From the NCBI GenBank assembly GCA_000499405.2, contig HG738139.1:2770976-2834975 (forward strand): 64,000 nucleotides of DNA. The letters are read 5' to 3'. The translations under genes were made by a program, and so were the position numbers. The notes beneath the pieces are model-generated. The model had not been told where the DNA came from and made no database searches. It saw only the letters and a list, made by a program, of their open reading frames with translations. Every line of letters begins with the position of its first letter. Position 1 is the stretch's first letter. Of this stretch, positions 40,254 through 58,814 are shown one piece after another. This DNA is from Onchocerca volvulus. Lineage: Eukaryota > Nematoda > Chromadorea > Rhabditida > Onchocercidae.

Positions 40254-41686
40254 TGATAATACTGATAACGACGCTTCAATAGCATTTCTTAATCGAATAC
40301 TTTCGAAAATTCATCCCTTCCCATCATATATTAGAAAAAAAGGAAAAAAAAGATACGAATCATTTCAAAAAAACTTCATTATACATCTATCTCTACACCT
40401 TAAATTAAATTTAGAAGAATCACCACAAAAATAAACTCCTCTTTTTTTATTTTACTGTAATCAATAGATATAATATTAACAACTTAAATTTCAGCATGAT
40501 ACATTCAATATTATTTTATGGAAAGATATCTCCGTTCAATTGTTACTTTACTATTTTACAATATTCATTTTCTCCTGCTTTACTTAAATCAAGTTGAGAA
40601 TATATTAAGTTTGATCACAGCAACAATTTCATCGATATGACATAAAAAAGAAGCAATCGGCATTTAGCATTTATTGCATTTGCACATAATATATTACATT
40701 CGATGAACTGCATAATTGTTCATTTAAAATACATTCATTTCTTGATACAGTTATTATCACATTGGATTTCATAAAAGGAAAAGCAATGTCAATAAAATAC
40801 AATGTAATGAACGAATATATTTTGAGATATATCATATAATATGATGTATAAAACAAAAATTGCGTCAAATACACATAAATAATGTACAATAAGCAATGTT
40901 ACCGAATGGTCATACCAATACAGATAAGCTCCAAATCTTTTCCATTTTTTTTTAAATTTTACTTGATGGATTATATATGAAGCATCTACAGTAACACACA
41001 TATGAAAATTTACAGTAACACACATACAAAGTATTTACAGTTATGAATTTGCAACGATAAAAGAGAAAAGTAATCATAAAATATTTACAATTTAAAGGTA
41101 TATTATGAGTGTAAAAAAAAATAGCGAACTGGAATGTAATAGCAAAATATGAAATCAGTTTTATATGCTATAGAATTATTTACATTTTTATATCATAATA
41201 TATTTATAAAGAAGAAATTTATATTATTTGGTCGACATTTCGAAATCTGACATCATTACCCATTACCGAATAGATTCCTAATTTTCTCGAAAAATCATGT
41301 GCTAAAGTAACATGATTTTACACTTGATATAAGTCTGTTGGACAAAAAACTCAAACAACTCTTTAAATTTCAAACATAAATCACACAACAAACTAAATTT
41401 TACAGAAAAAAAATGAACGCCATAATTTCACATTCTTCAAAAAGAAGGCAATGATTGTTATATTGCATCTTCAAGAATAAGTTACTGACTGTTATCTTAT
41501 TTCTCATCCCATAAGAAAATAAGCAATATTGTGCTGATGTAATCCTGCTCTAAATTATCACCGAGCATGAATCCCCAGATGAATCATACAGTAGGAAGAA
41601 ATTGAAACAGTTCTCAAAAACGCTAAAGTTAAAAAAACGAAATGAAGTTATCTAAATTTTAAAAAATGAAATGAAGTTATCTAAAT
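40254..41686. other. Interval between UBE3B and the small minus-strand gene
   Basis: This likely includes the UBE3B 3'UTR and the leader of the small gene. Two repeats are visible. One is a duplicated GAAATGAAGTTATCTAAATTT (41638-41688), which reaches the UBE3B stop. The other is a diverged repeat of ACAGTAACACACATA near 40990-41030. No gene is seen. Confidence 0.6.
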
Positions 41687-48987
<7,301 letters not shown>

Positions 48988-50316
48988 GCATTTACCATTT
49001 TTATCCTATAACTAAACTGATGTAAGCATGAAAAATCTCAATTTGAAATATCCAAAATAGGTTATTTTATTAGGTTTAATTTACATTTAAAAACTACAAT
49101 TAGTTATCCTATAGTTGTTCAGCAAGAAAGATGAAGACTTTTCACATATCTCTGCTTAATCACTAACATGAAAAAATCCCCGAATCCAAAAGCTAAAGAA
49201 AGTCTTTACATAAGAGAAGAATTCAAGCTGAATAGAAATCCTCTTAAATTAATCCATTGTGTACTTCAATTTTTAAAATGTACGAAATACGTGATGACAT
49301 ATGCCAGGCTACTAATGAAGAAATATCCAGGAAATGATTTATTCATTTAAAAATTAAAGCAAAATCCAAAAGATAAAATTGTATGCTACATAAAATACAT
49401 ATGCAATATCTATATAAAGAAATGAGATTAGCTGTATAAATGCGAATGTTAAAAAGACATGATGACTAGAGGACAACTCACTGAAAGCAAGAAAAAAGAT
49501 TTAAAGCTTATCAACAACAAATAACAAACAATAATGGCAACAAAAAAAAAGGCAACAGATTTGAAAATTCAAGTTGAAAATTCAAAAAAGGCAAGAAATT
49601 AGATGCATGAGGAAGGAAATAAATTTCTGCATGGTTCAAAAAAAAAAAAAAAATCTTTTTTCAGAAAGCAACAATTTAAAAAAATAAGTATGAAAAGCAG
49701 AATAGAAATAATACCTTTAGATTTGCACCAGAATTTATATTGCACATGGAAAAGAAATGCTGCTTTCAAAATAGATGCAAAGCTAATGTGAAATTATCCT
49801 CGACTAAAAACATGCATTTTCAAACAATATCAAGCAATTGAAAAAGCATAGCATAAGATAGTAACTTTTGTCAGTTATAAGCAGAAAACAATTTTATTTA
49901 GCGTGAACTAAGCAAAAAACATACTCTAAGCAAATTGACAAATATTTTAATCAGCAGTTCATGTTGATTAAAATCACAAATTATTCTCAAAGAAGTACGG
50001 TAAAATTTGTTTCCATTTATATTAATAAAATCCAAATAGCAGCTAAATTAGTGATGGATTAAAATAAGTATTTTTAGAAAGGACTGATGCAAAAGAATAA
50101 GCAGCAGCCATTTTGGACATATTGCACTGAAAATTCTTGAAGGAATAAATATGATTTTAAATATAACTTTCACAGGTTTCAATATTTCTTTTTAGCTAAA
50201 TGTCTTCCTCACGTATAAATTGTCCGTGGAAAATAACAATTTAATAAATCCCTTTTTCATAGAAATATGGAAGCACTGTTGACTAAAACGCATGAATTTG
50301 ACATGGCAGATGAAAT
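48988..50316. other. Interval between UBE3B and TMIE
   Basis: AT-rich, with no supported gene. It must contain the TMIE 3'UTR and the UBE3B promoter or trans-splice leader. An acceptor-like TTATAG lies about 20 nt upstream of the UBE3B ATG and could receive a spliced leader. Confidence 0.55.
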
Positions 50317-51435
50317 TTAAACGGTAGTAGTAGCATGTTTTGAAATTTTGGGCACAAGAGGTACGGATTCAGTAGTATCATCTTCGTGTTCTCGATGATT
50401 ACCTTCTTTTTGATGAACCGGCTGTTTCACTCTATTCATTACGATTGGCTGTGTTTTTTCATCTGAAAATACAAAATATTTTTCGAAACAGAAAAAACTA
50501 TAAAGAATAATGAATGCAAATCTCATATTAAGTTATTGCATACTAGTTTAAATTTTTAAATGAAATCGGGAATTTTTAAATTAATACAATGCTTGAAAAA
50601 CATCCAGGCCCAACGTATTCTCTCTACATATACCTAAAATATATATAATTTTTTTCAAAGATGATAGGATATTGGCTTTCAGTAAATGTAACAACTGCAT
50701 TAATTCGATATGTCTGAATATGCCATAAGAATATTTGAAGCAAAGAGATAATTCAGATATAAAAATACTCCTGAATATGATAATCTCAATGGATAACCTG
50801 GTGGATGTTCAGCAGATAAATTCGATTTTCGCATTTTCCTTCTTGCAGCAATTAGATCAATTTGTCGCTTCGTGCGGGGTATTCGAATTCGCATAAAGCA
50901 ACAAACGATCACTACTGAAATCAAATAGCATATATGTTTCATACTATTTCCATCATAAGTAAAAGAAAAAAAAGAATAAGGCCATAATACGGATCAAATA
51001 TATTTAGCAGATAAATTTAGGAACATTTCATTAAAAATCTAAATTATTTCGATGACAGCAAAATACATATATAGTAATAATAATGTTTATGAAAATGCAC
51101 TAAAATGCTGTCTTAAGTCAGCTATTAATAAAACTGTCTCTTATTCCGAACAATTCATCTCCGGCTGACATTTGGCTGAAGGCAAAAAAGACATTTTTTT
51201 GGATACTAAAATTATCGAAAGTCAAAGAATTTCACATAAATAAACAAAAATCGAAAGTCAAAGAATTACAGACAAATAAATAAAAAGAAAAAAAAATACC
51301 CATAATTAGCAATATTCCGGATACCAGAGCGATTAGCATCCAAAGTCGCAAACCAGGTGCAACATAACGATCCAATGCAGCCATACTTCCTTCATAATTG
51401 TTACCCTCATCAATCGTCATTTCTGAAGTTTGCAT
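50317..51435 (-). CDS. tmie: TMIE, transmembrane inner ear protein homologue
   Basis: Small membrane protein of the TMC mechanotransduction complex, required for hair-cell sensing in vertebrates and touch neurons in worms (family knowledge). Three minus-strand exons, 51300-51435, 50798-50914 and 50317-50462, sum to 399 nt, 132 residues. Residues about 31-53 form one transmembrane helix beginning LRLWMLIALVSG, directly followed by the family signature RIRIPRTKRQ and a basic stretch (AARRKMRK). The cytoplasmic tail is charged (REHEDD). Human TMIE has the same order: RLW, hydrophobic span, then RVPRTR. The human N-terminal leader is missing here, so the N-terminus lacks a visible signal peptide. 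It is divergently arranged with SNRPE across about 1 kb. Identification rests on the helix plus signature. Confidence 0.88.
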
Positions 51436-52412
51436 CTCAATAAATTAAACAAAATTCAAAAATGAAAATAAATGAACAGATTATGTCTTACCCGAGATAG
51501 AAGCAATTATAATTATTTAAAAAAAAAGAAAACGATGATTTCAATAAGTGAAAATCAAAACAATATAACACAAGAAATCCATCTTAATAATTATGTCGAG
51601 AACCCCATCTAAATTACAGTAGGAAAAATTTCAAAGCAACAGAAACATTCATTGCTTGTCGAATTAACTCTTCTAAAATCTATCGGTTTCACATAAAGAA
51701 CATAAAAAATCATTCAAATAAAAATTTTAGTAGGAACTAAAAAAAAACGATCGAATCAACCAAAATTAATTTTGGTTAAAACTTCATAAAAAACTGCATA
51801 AAATCAATTATTCCATCTAAAATTTAAATTTAATGAAGCATTCCTTCACTGCTCTTCTTCGGTATCCAGCAATACACCATTTTTTTCCTGAATGCTACCA
51901 GATGATTCATATCTCTTTCTAATAAGCTTATTGGGGGCTTATTTATAAATCTTTATGATTTTATCACACTGTATATTTCTTCTTATCTTCACAATATTAA
52001 ATATTTGAGCATTTGCTTAAACCTTGATCCATTAAATATTTCGTCGATCATTGCGATCTCCGATACACTCTACCATCCTCCCTATCATCTTATCAAATCA
52101 TTCACTTTGAATTTATCAGCAATTCCCTTACATTAGTCTTGATAATCTCTATCACCTATCAAATTACTGCGTCTTATCTTCACTCTCACAATTCCTCACA
52201 ATTTCACACAAAATATCACCAAAGAATTTGTCAGATTGGACAGAACATTTTCATTTAAGGCGTGAAAATTTGGTGCGTTAATAAGAGTGACTTCGTTTGA
52301 AGATTGAGCAATAATTTAAAGCTGTGAAGTTCGTGCTAATTTTTTCTGCGAGAGTTATTTTGTCTGTTTGTGGTGTTAACATTTGATCTTTTTCTCGGAT
52401 ATTTCTGCTAAA
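51436..52412. promoter_or_regulatory. Divergent promoter region between TMIE and SNRPE
   Basis: Both genes read outwards from these 977 bases, so the region must hold both promoters unless an upstream exon is missed. No TATA box or other named motif can be assigned. From about 52020 to 52250 the plus strand is unusually C/T-rich, with many ATC and CTT triplets. Confidence 0.45.
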
Positions 52413-53240
52413 ATGGCAGCAAGAAGTGGCAAAGTTCAAAAAGTGATGGTTCAACCCATCAATTTGATTTTCCGATATTTGCAAAATCGATCACGCATAC
52501 AAATATGGCTCTATGAGGATATCACACATAGGATCGAAGGATATATTATTGGTAATTTATTTATTTGTTATTTTTTTTTAGAATATTTAAATTCTATAAA
52601 CTATTGCTTCCATCTCTCTTCAAATTGTTCAAAAAATATAACGCACTGTTTCAGAATAGCTGATATCAAGCATGAGATTAAATATTATCTGTTCTTCAGG
52701 TATAATAAGGAAATCTCGGTATTTTGTTGCAGTTGCCCTTATTGTATTGGTTACTTAGGTGATAATAATTTAGTATGATTGTTACATATTACACTGCAAA
52801 ATTTATGCATACATTGCATACAGTAATATATTGCATGTTCAATACATTATTGTCTCTAATGTACATGAATTAGATGAGTCAAAATAAATGAAATTTCATA
52901 TGATATAATACTTGTTCTGCCTCGTGCGAAATTTAACAAATCTACGTAGATCTTACTATATTGTAGATATATATTTAATTACTGATTGGGTGACAATCAT
53001 ATATCGTTGTTAATATTTCACCTTCCGAGTGAGATTTGTGCTTCAAAATTTCTTCTTTTATAAGACGAGAGAGAATGTAATCCTCATGTACGATATTGTT
53101 TTTATTCAGGTTTTGATGAGTATATGAACGTTGTACTTGATGAAGCAGAAGAAGTAAATATGAAGACTAAAAATCGCAATAAAGTTGGTCGAATCATGTT
53201 GAAGGGTGATAATATTACATTGATTCAAAGCATTGGTTGA
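52413..53240 (+). CDS. SNRPE: Small nuclear ribonucleoprotein E (Sm E)
   Basis: Core Sm-ring subunit of the U1, U2, U4 and U5 snRNPs, needed for pre-mRNA splicing. Two exons, 52413-52551 and 53110-53240, sum to 270 nt, 89 residues; human SmE has 92. The Sm fold is nearly invariant: [20 protein letters not shown] at the N-terminus, then the Sm1 segment with the glycine-aspartate pair ([15 protein letters not shown]) and Sm2 ([15 protein letters not shown]). The single 558-nt intron interrupts the glycine codon before FDEYMN. The start is the only ATG preceding this conserved sequence. PIGK follows on the same strand after 995 bp. TMIE diverges upstream. Confidence 0.97.
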
Positions 53241-54235
53241 ATGGTCTCATTGTTGCTTTTATAATTCGCAAGTTTTATTCTGTTCTGTTTTTCGTTTTTT
53301 TTATCGTTTGCTTGCTAAACTGTTTGCATATAGTTTTGAATTTATAATAAAATTTTTTTGCAGAAAATTTTCGAAATTAGAATTATTGCTAAACGAAATG
53401 TATTTTCCCTTAATTCAAAAACATGATGAATAAAAAAAATGGATTTTATTCGGAATCCTCCTGAAATTTGGCATATTTTTAGTTTTTTCTCAGGTAGAAC
53501 GCTTTCTATGAATGAATATTCCATATGAATTATTATGAATGCAATTGAATTATGTTGACTACTACTGGATAAAATTTTATACAGTTTGGATTGGAAGGCT
53601 TTATTTTGCAACTCAGTTCTTGATAGCTGAGGAATTTTTATGCCTAATGTAGCAAACAATATCTTAACAGCAATGCTATGTCATGAAAAATTCATAGGAA
53701 CTTTGTGAATCATATTATATGTCCATTACGACATCATGAAAGCTAGTTATTTTCGGAGATTGTTATCCAGCTTCAGGCCAGTAGATCAGGAATGTTTATA
53801 TTGCATATCAAAAGAAAGGATTCGAACGATTACGATACTATTTGAAATTTACAGCATGTTTTTGTGGTTGAAATTTACCCTGCGATGTGCGATAGAATTT
53901 CTTTAAGTCGTGGTAGTTTCCAGTTCGCTTCTTGAAATTAGTCTTCCTTGTTGAGCTGAAGGACAGCAAGGGAATAAATAGATTATTTTATGTATGAGGA
54001 TGACACTGCTGTTATACTCTCATTTATTGATAATGAAACTAGATTTAAATCAAAAAATACTTTTTTGTAACAGTCACATACATGCTCTTTTTATTATTAT
54101 TTACAGTTGATTAGTTTAATTACTACATCAGAATTCAAATGAATTTCAGACATTGTTGAATTTCAAGAGATGTTCTCTGGTTTCTAATTATTGAATTTGT
54201 TCGACTGTCCACTGATAGAGTGATTCTGTGTCAGA
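53241..54235. other. Interval between SNRPE and PIGK
   Basis: No supported gene. AATAAA at about 53347 is a possible SNRPE polyadenylation signal. The gap is longer than the usual 100-500 bases within nematode operons, so co-transcription of SNRPE and PIGK is possible but not favoured. Confidence 0.5.
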
Positions 54236-56503
54236 ATGTTACCTTTAATATTTATGCTTACTGTTTCAAGAATTGCCGCGAAACAGCAGCAAACAGGTTT
54301 ACAAAGATATGTGCAGTCATTCTTTGAAACTCCGGGACACACCAATAACTGGGCAATATTAGTTTGTACATCACGTTTTTGGTTTAATTATCGTCATGTT
54401 GCCAATGTTCTTTCATTGTATCACTCCGTAAAAAGGCTTGGAATTCCTGATAGGTGAATATCTTTTAGTTATTATTTTTTTTTTTTTTGAATTTTATATG
54501 ACATTTTGCGAGATTTGGAATTATATAAAAACACAAAAGGGATAGTTGAAAATAATCTATTTCTTATATATTAATCTCTTTTTCCTCACCATAATCGAAA
54601 TGCTGTGCAGCTCATACTATCTTATGCTATACTGGAACTGAATTATTTATTAAAAGAATAAGAATCCTCTTCCATTCCTTTTAACATCTTTTGTTTGACT
54701 TAGCTTCACTAGTGAATGTAAGTTATGCGTATTGAAATGTTGGATGAGGTTTATCATCTTCGTTGGTGGGATTTATCTCCTTCTTCGTAGATGAAGAACT
54801 GGAAAGAAAAAAGATATTACAAGGATTTAGATTTGGGCATATTTTTTGTCTTTCTTAAGCTAAAAATTTTGTTCCATACAAACAGATCATCTTTGAAATA
54901 TAATTTCAAATGTTTTTCATTTCAGTAATATCATACTTATGTTAGCTGATGATATGCCATGCAATGCCAGAAATCCGAAACCTGGTTAGTATCGTTAATT
55001 TACTTTTTCGTTGACTTTTAAATATTATAGTCCATCCTTAGAGATATCTAAATGATATTTTAAGGTACGGTATACAATAGTAAATATGAACGTATCAATT
55101 TATATGGTATTGAAGTTGAGGTGGATTATCGTGGATACGAGGTAACAAATAGGATTTCACTTGCTTTTTTCATTTCATTTTTTCAGCTCGGATATAATCT
55201 ACGAATTATATGTCTTAAAATTCAATTTACCATTTCAGGTATCAGTTGAAAATTTCATGCGTGTAATGACAGGAAGAGTCCATCCAGCTACACCACGCTC
55301 GAAACGTCTTCTTTCAGATCACCAAAGTAATATTCTGATTTATCTTACTGGACATGGTGGTGATGGCTTTTTGAAATTCCAGGATGCTGAAGAACTGACA
55401 AATGTTGATTTAGCGGATGCTATCGAAACCTTATATCAAGGCAATAGGTTTGTTTTTTGGAATATAATATTTTTAGCAAAATTTTTCTTTAAATATTTTT
55501 TTAAAAAATACTACCGACAAATAATATCACGAACTTTCTACTGATGGCTCAACTAATTTGACAGTTTTGAGGAGAAGGTTTTAAATTTTAAATCCATATT
55601 AAATATTCATTTGTAACTAACTGCGGATAAACAACACTGTAATAGGTATAATGAAATGCTTGTAATAGCAGACACGTGTCAAAGTGAATCGATGTATCAA
55701 AAAATATACAGCCCAAATGTGCTTGCAACAAGTAGCTCTCTCGTGGGCGAAGATTCTCTTTCATATGATGTTGATCAGTAAGTTTGAATTTTCATTCTTC
55801 AGTAAGTTGTATTTTCTTGATTTTCCTTCTGTCTAATAATAAGATCTATAAAAATTTGATTTTTTTCCGAATCATCTTTGGCCGTTATTAATGTTTTAGA
55901 TCTATTGGTGTGTATATCATAGATCGATATACGCAATTCACGCTTGAATTTCTTGAAAATGAAGTCAAATCATTATTGGCAAATAAGTCTATGACCGATT
56001 ACTTTGATTCTTGTCCAAAATCGAAATGTCTTTCAACAGTTGGTGTACGTACGGATTTGTATCCGAAAGTATGTACTTTACTTGTACCGTTTTATTATTG
56101 CTTTAATAAATTACAATGAGAAAAATATTCTAGTCACTAGACTTCTAATGATTAGAATATTTTTTCGTGGCAATTACTGATTTCTCCAGATCCCAAGGTT
56201 ATTGTTTCTTAAGACATCTATCTACATATAAATAAAACTTCTTAATTCATTTCCTAAGACATATATATCTCACAAATATATAAATATGTTAATTCATTTC
56301 CATTTTTCATAATTCTATTACATTCAGTTAATTCTGCAATGTTCTTGAAAATAAGTATTCAGGATCCGACAAGAGTTCGAGTAACTGACTTTTTTGGCTC
56401 GTCAAGGATAATACGTACAATCACAGAAGAAATTGAGTTTGATGATGCATGGCTAAATGTACCCCCGTACTATGGAAAATCTGTGGATAGTGATGTTGTT
56501 TGA
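54236..56503 (+). CDS. PIGK: GPI-anchor transamidase catalytic subunit PIG-K (GPI8)
   Basis: Cysteine protease of family C13 (legumain-like). In the ER it cleaves the C-terminal signal of GPI-anchored proteins and transfers the protein to GPI. Seven exons: 54236-54453, 54926-54984, 55065-55141, 55239-55447, 55646-55777, 55900-56068 and 56363-56503, total 1005 nt, 334 residues. A short hydrophobic leader ([15 protein letters not shown]) is followed by [18 protein letters not shown]. The catalytic dyad is His157 in LTGHGGDGF and Cys199 in ADTCQSESM. Other landmarks are [15 protein letters not shown] and VTDFFGS. Human and yeast proteins continue into a C-terminal membrane helix. This model stops after DSDVV with none visible, so it may be a lumenal protein held by complex partners. 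It converges with the MIF4G gene. Confidence 0.95.
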
Positions 56504-56877
56504 TGTAGTAGTTTAACAATTATTCCTGTATGATTGTATGTACAACTTCATTTGAAGCGAATTTTAAGAATCTTCGGAGAATCAGTTTCCAAATGCTTCT
56601 TACATATTTTTTATATTCAAGTGGACGTTTTACAGGTTTTGGTTATCTCAGAGCTCTCATAATTATTAGGATACATCAGCAACGATAATTCTGAATGATA
56701 TTTAAAAAAATTTAACGTGTCTAAAGCTTCTTCAAAATTTACTAAACGTTTTATTGTGGCATATTAGCCGCTTACATAGTTGGATAAAGTAGTATAAATT
56801 CAAGGAAATGTTGTTTGATAAATTGTGGAAATTTTGAATCGTACGTTATTGGAACATTATTTTCTGGTAATCTATAT
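56504..56877. terminator. Convergent 3' region of PIGK and the MIF4G gene
   Basis: The genes end 374 bases apart. TTTATT at 56750-56755 is an AATAAA signal on the minus strand, about 125 bases past the MIF4G-gene stop, and is a likely poly-A site. No clear AATAAA is seen for PIGK on the plus strand. Confidence 0.45.
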
Positions 56878-58814
56878 TTACACTATACTTTCCTTTCTGT
56901 CTGTTATGCTTTCTGATAACATTTCTGATGTTTCATCAGTATTTGTGATGAACTGCAGGGACGGTTCATAGAATTGCTTGATACAAAAAGGCATAATTTC
57001 ATTGTCCCATCCATAAGTCCACAAATCAATGGCCTGAAAAGCTGATTAAGTCTTTTCTCAAGTTTTATTTTTTTATTTTTTCCGATAAATATTTTGACTT
57101 ATTATCAAAATATTTGTTAAATTGTGGCATCTGTTTCAGAATGCATTGAATGCGCATATTCTAATCAAACATTCTTTAGTATGTTTTCTGTGATATATTT
57201 TTGCATAAATTTAATGAAATTTCATGCTATGAAGATTTGGGAAAATGTACTGGTGCAGTTTGCTTTTTTTTTTTTTGGTTTTTGCTTTTTTTTTTGTTTT
57301 TTGTTTTATAAAGAATAATTTATCTACAAAATTAATTTTCCCAGATTTTCAAATCGTATAGACTTAATTTTCATGTTTATTATATACATACCTGTAGTAT
57401 CAGTCGTCGAGTTGCAGGTGTGAAATTACCTTCACAAAGATGTATCCGTAATCCCACAATAAAACTATCACATTTACCAGGTTTAATCTTCAATAGCATT
57501 TTGCCATGATCTATGATCAGTTCTGCAGCAGTCTGGAATTCAACGAGAATTTTCGCTAGAAGTAAAGATTTATTATTTTTCTAACTCGCAATAGTTATAA
57601 TTTGATTCATTTTTCATAATTATAAAATAAAGCAAAATACTTCGATATCTCTTTCGTCAGCATCATCATTAATCAGTTCTTTCATTGAAGTAAACATCGG
57701 TTCAACCAAACTTTCACTTATTGTTGCATCGATTTCTTTATACACAGGATAAAAATCTATTATCGCTCGAACAGTGTTCCTGCAATTCTGCTTTTTAAGA
57801 AAAAAGAGAAAGAAAATTACTGGTTAGTTAATATTAGCGAAATTACCTGAAAACAAGTTTATTTTCCTTCCTGATCTGATGCCTGGATCGGAAATCCGAT
57901 AAAATATATGCCAAACAACAGGAGAATAAACCAAGATCTCTCCCACACATCTAACAGAAAAATGTTTATTATTCCAAATGGATAAAAGGTTTTTAAGGAA
58001 AAGAGCAAATCTTCAACATCATAATCTTGACTCTTCTAGCGATCAATTTTATCTGCTTTAAGCAATTAATTAATAAAGTATTATTTCAACTGAGAACAAA
58101 AATCTCATATTTCATGATTTAAGAAGTTTGTTACATGATGACGCTGCAAGATGATATCTGCAGCAATTTTCGTGAAATTTTGCTCCGATAACCAACGTTG
58201 ATGTAATTGATATGCCAATTTCTTGTATGGTACTGAGTTGACCAATATACTAATTGCATTCACTGCAAAAGTTTTTAATTTCAAATTATTTTTCTCTAAA
58301 ATTATCATCATTGTTTCTATTTAAAATTTGGCAAGTTATTAAAATAAAGCAAAATTAATACGTGGAAATTGCAATAATTTCCAGTTTCTGAAATCAAGTT
58401 CAAAGATTTCCAATTTTAATCCATATCTATAATAATTCAGGAAGTGTAACTTTAAATGTTCGTCAGTTTGTCCGCACTTTATTTTAAACCTCGTACAAAT
58501 TTTACTCCAATATTTCGATTTTGATTATATTATACATAGATCGAAAAACAATTTGTTATTTACGCCAATAAACATCTAACAGATAGATTATAAGCTAAAA
58601 TCATTTCAAAACATAGCCATAATTATTATTTATTTTGTTTTTTGTGATGCTAAAACATCTATGTGTTGTTTGATGAATTATTGATTGATAGCGAAAAAAA
58701 TTATTAAAAAAAAAAGTTGTAATTAACGACTAGTCAAAAATTACATGGAATAGATCCTTCTTTTGATAGGACGCATAGAGAAGAGATAAGCCGACGCAGC
58801 TGTTCGTCATCCAT
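56878..58814 (-). CDS. MIF4G-domain protein, MIF4GD/SLIP1- or PAIP1-like
   Basis: Probable translation-factor-like helical repeat protein. Six minus-strand exons, 58745-58814, 58135-58262, 57847-57950, 57641-57779, 57392-57532 and 56878-57033, sum to 738 nt, 245 residues, close to vertebrate MIF4GD. The protein is almost wholly helical, from MDDEQLRRLISSLCVL to WDNEIMPFCIKQFYEP. The segment near residues 180-205 (TRRLILQAIDLWTYGW) aligns in spacing with the end of MIF4G domains, where a leucine-rich helix precedes a conserved GW or NW. MIF4GD binds the histone-mRNA stem-loop factor SLBP. That function is only inferred here, because the match is by pattern and no longer alignment could be run. 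The acceptor of exon 4 is taken as TTGCAG because the alternative just upstream breaks the frame. Confidence 0.72.

Noticed and set aside
53342..53659. 105-codon minus-strand ORF downstream of SNRPE
   Set aside because: No domain or splice structure; it overlaps the likely SNRPE 3'UTR.
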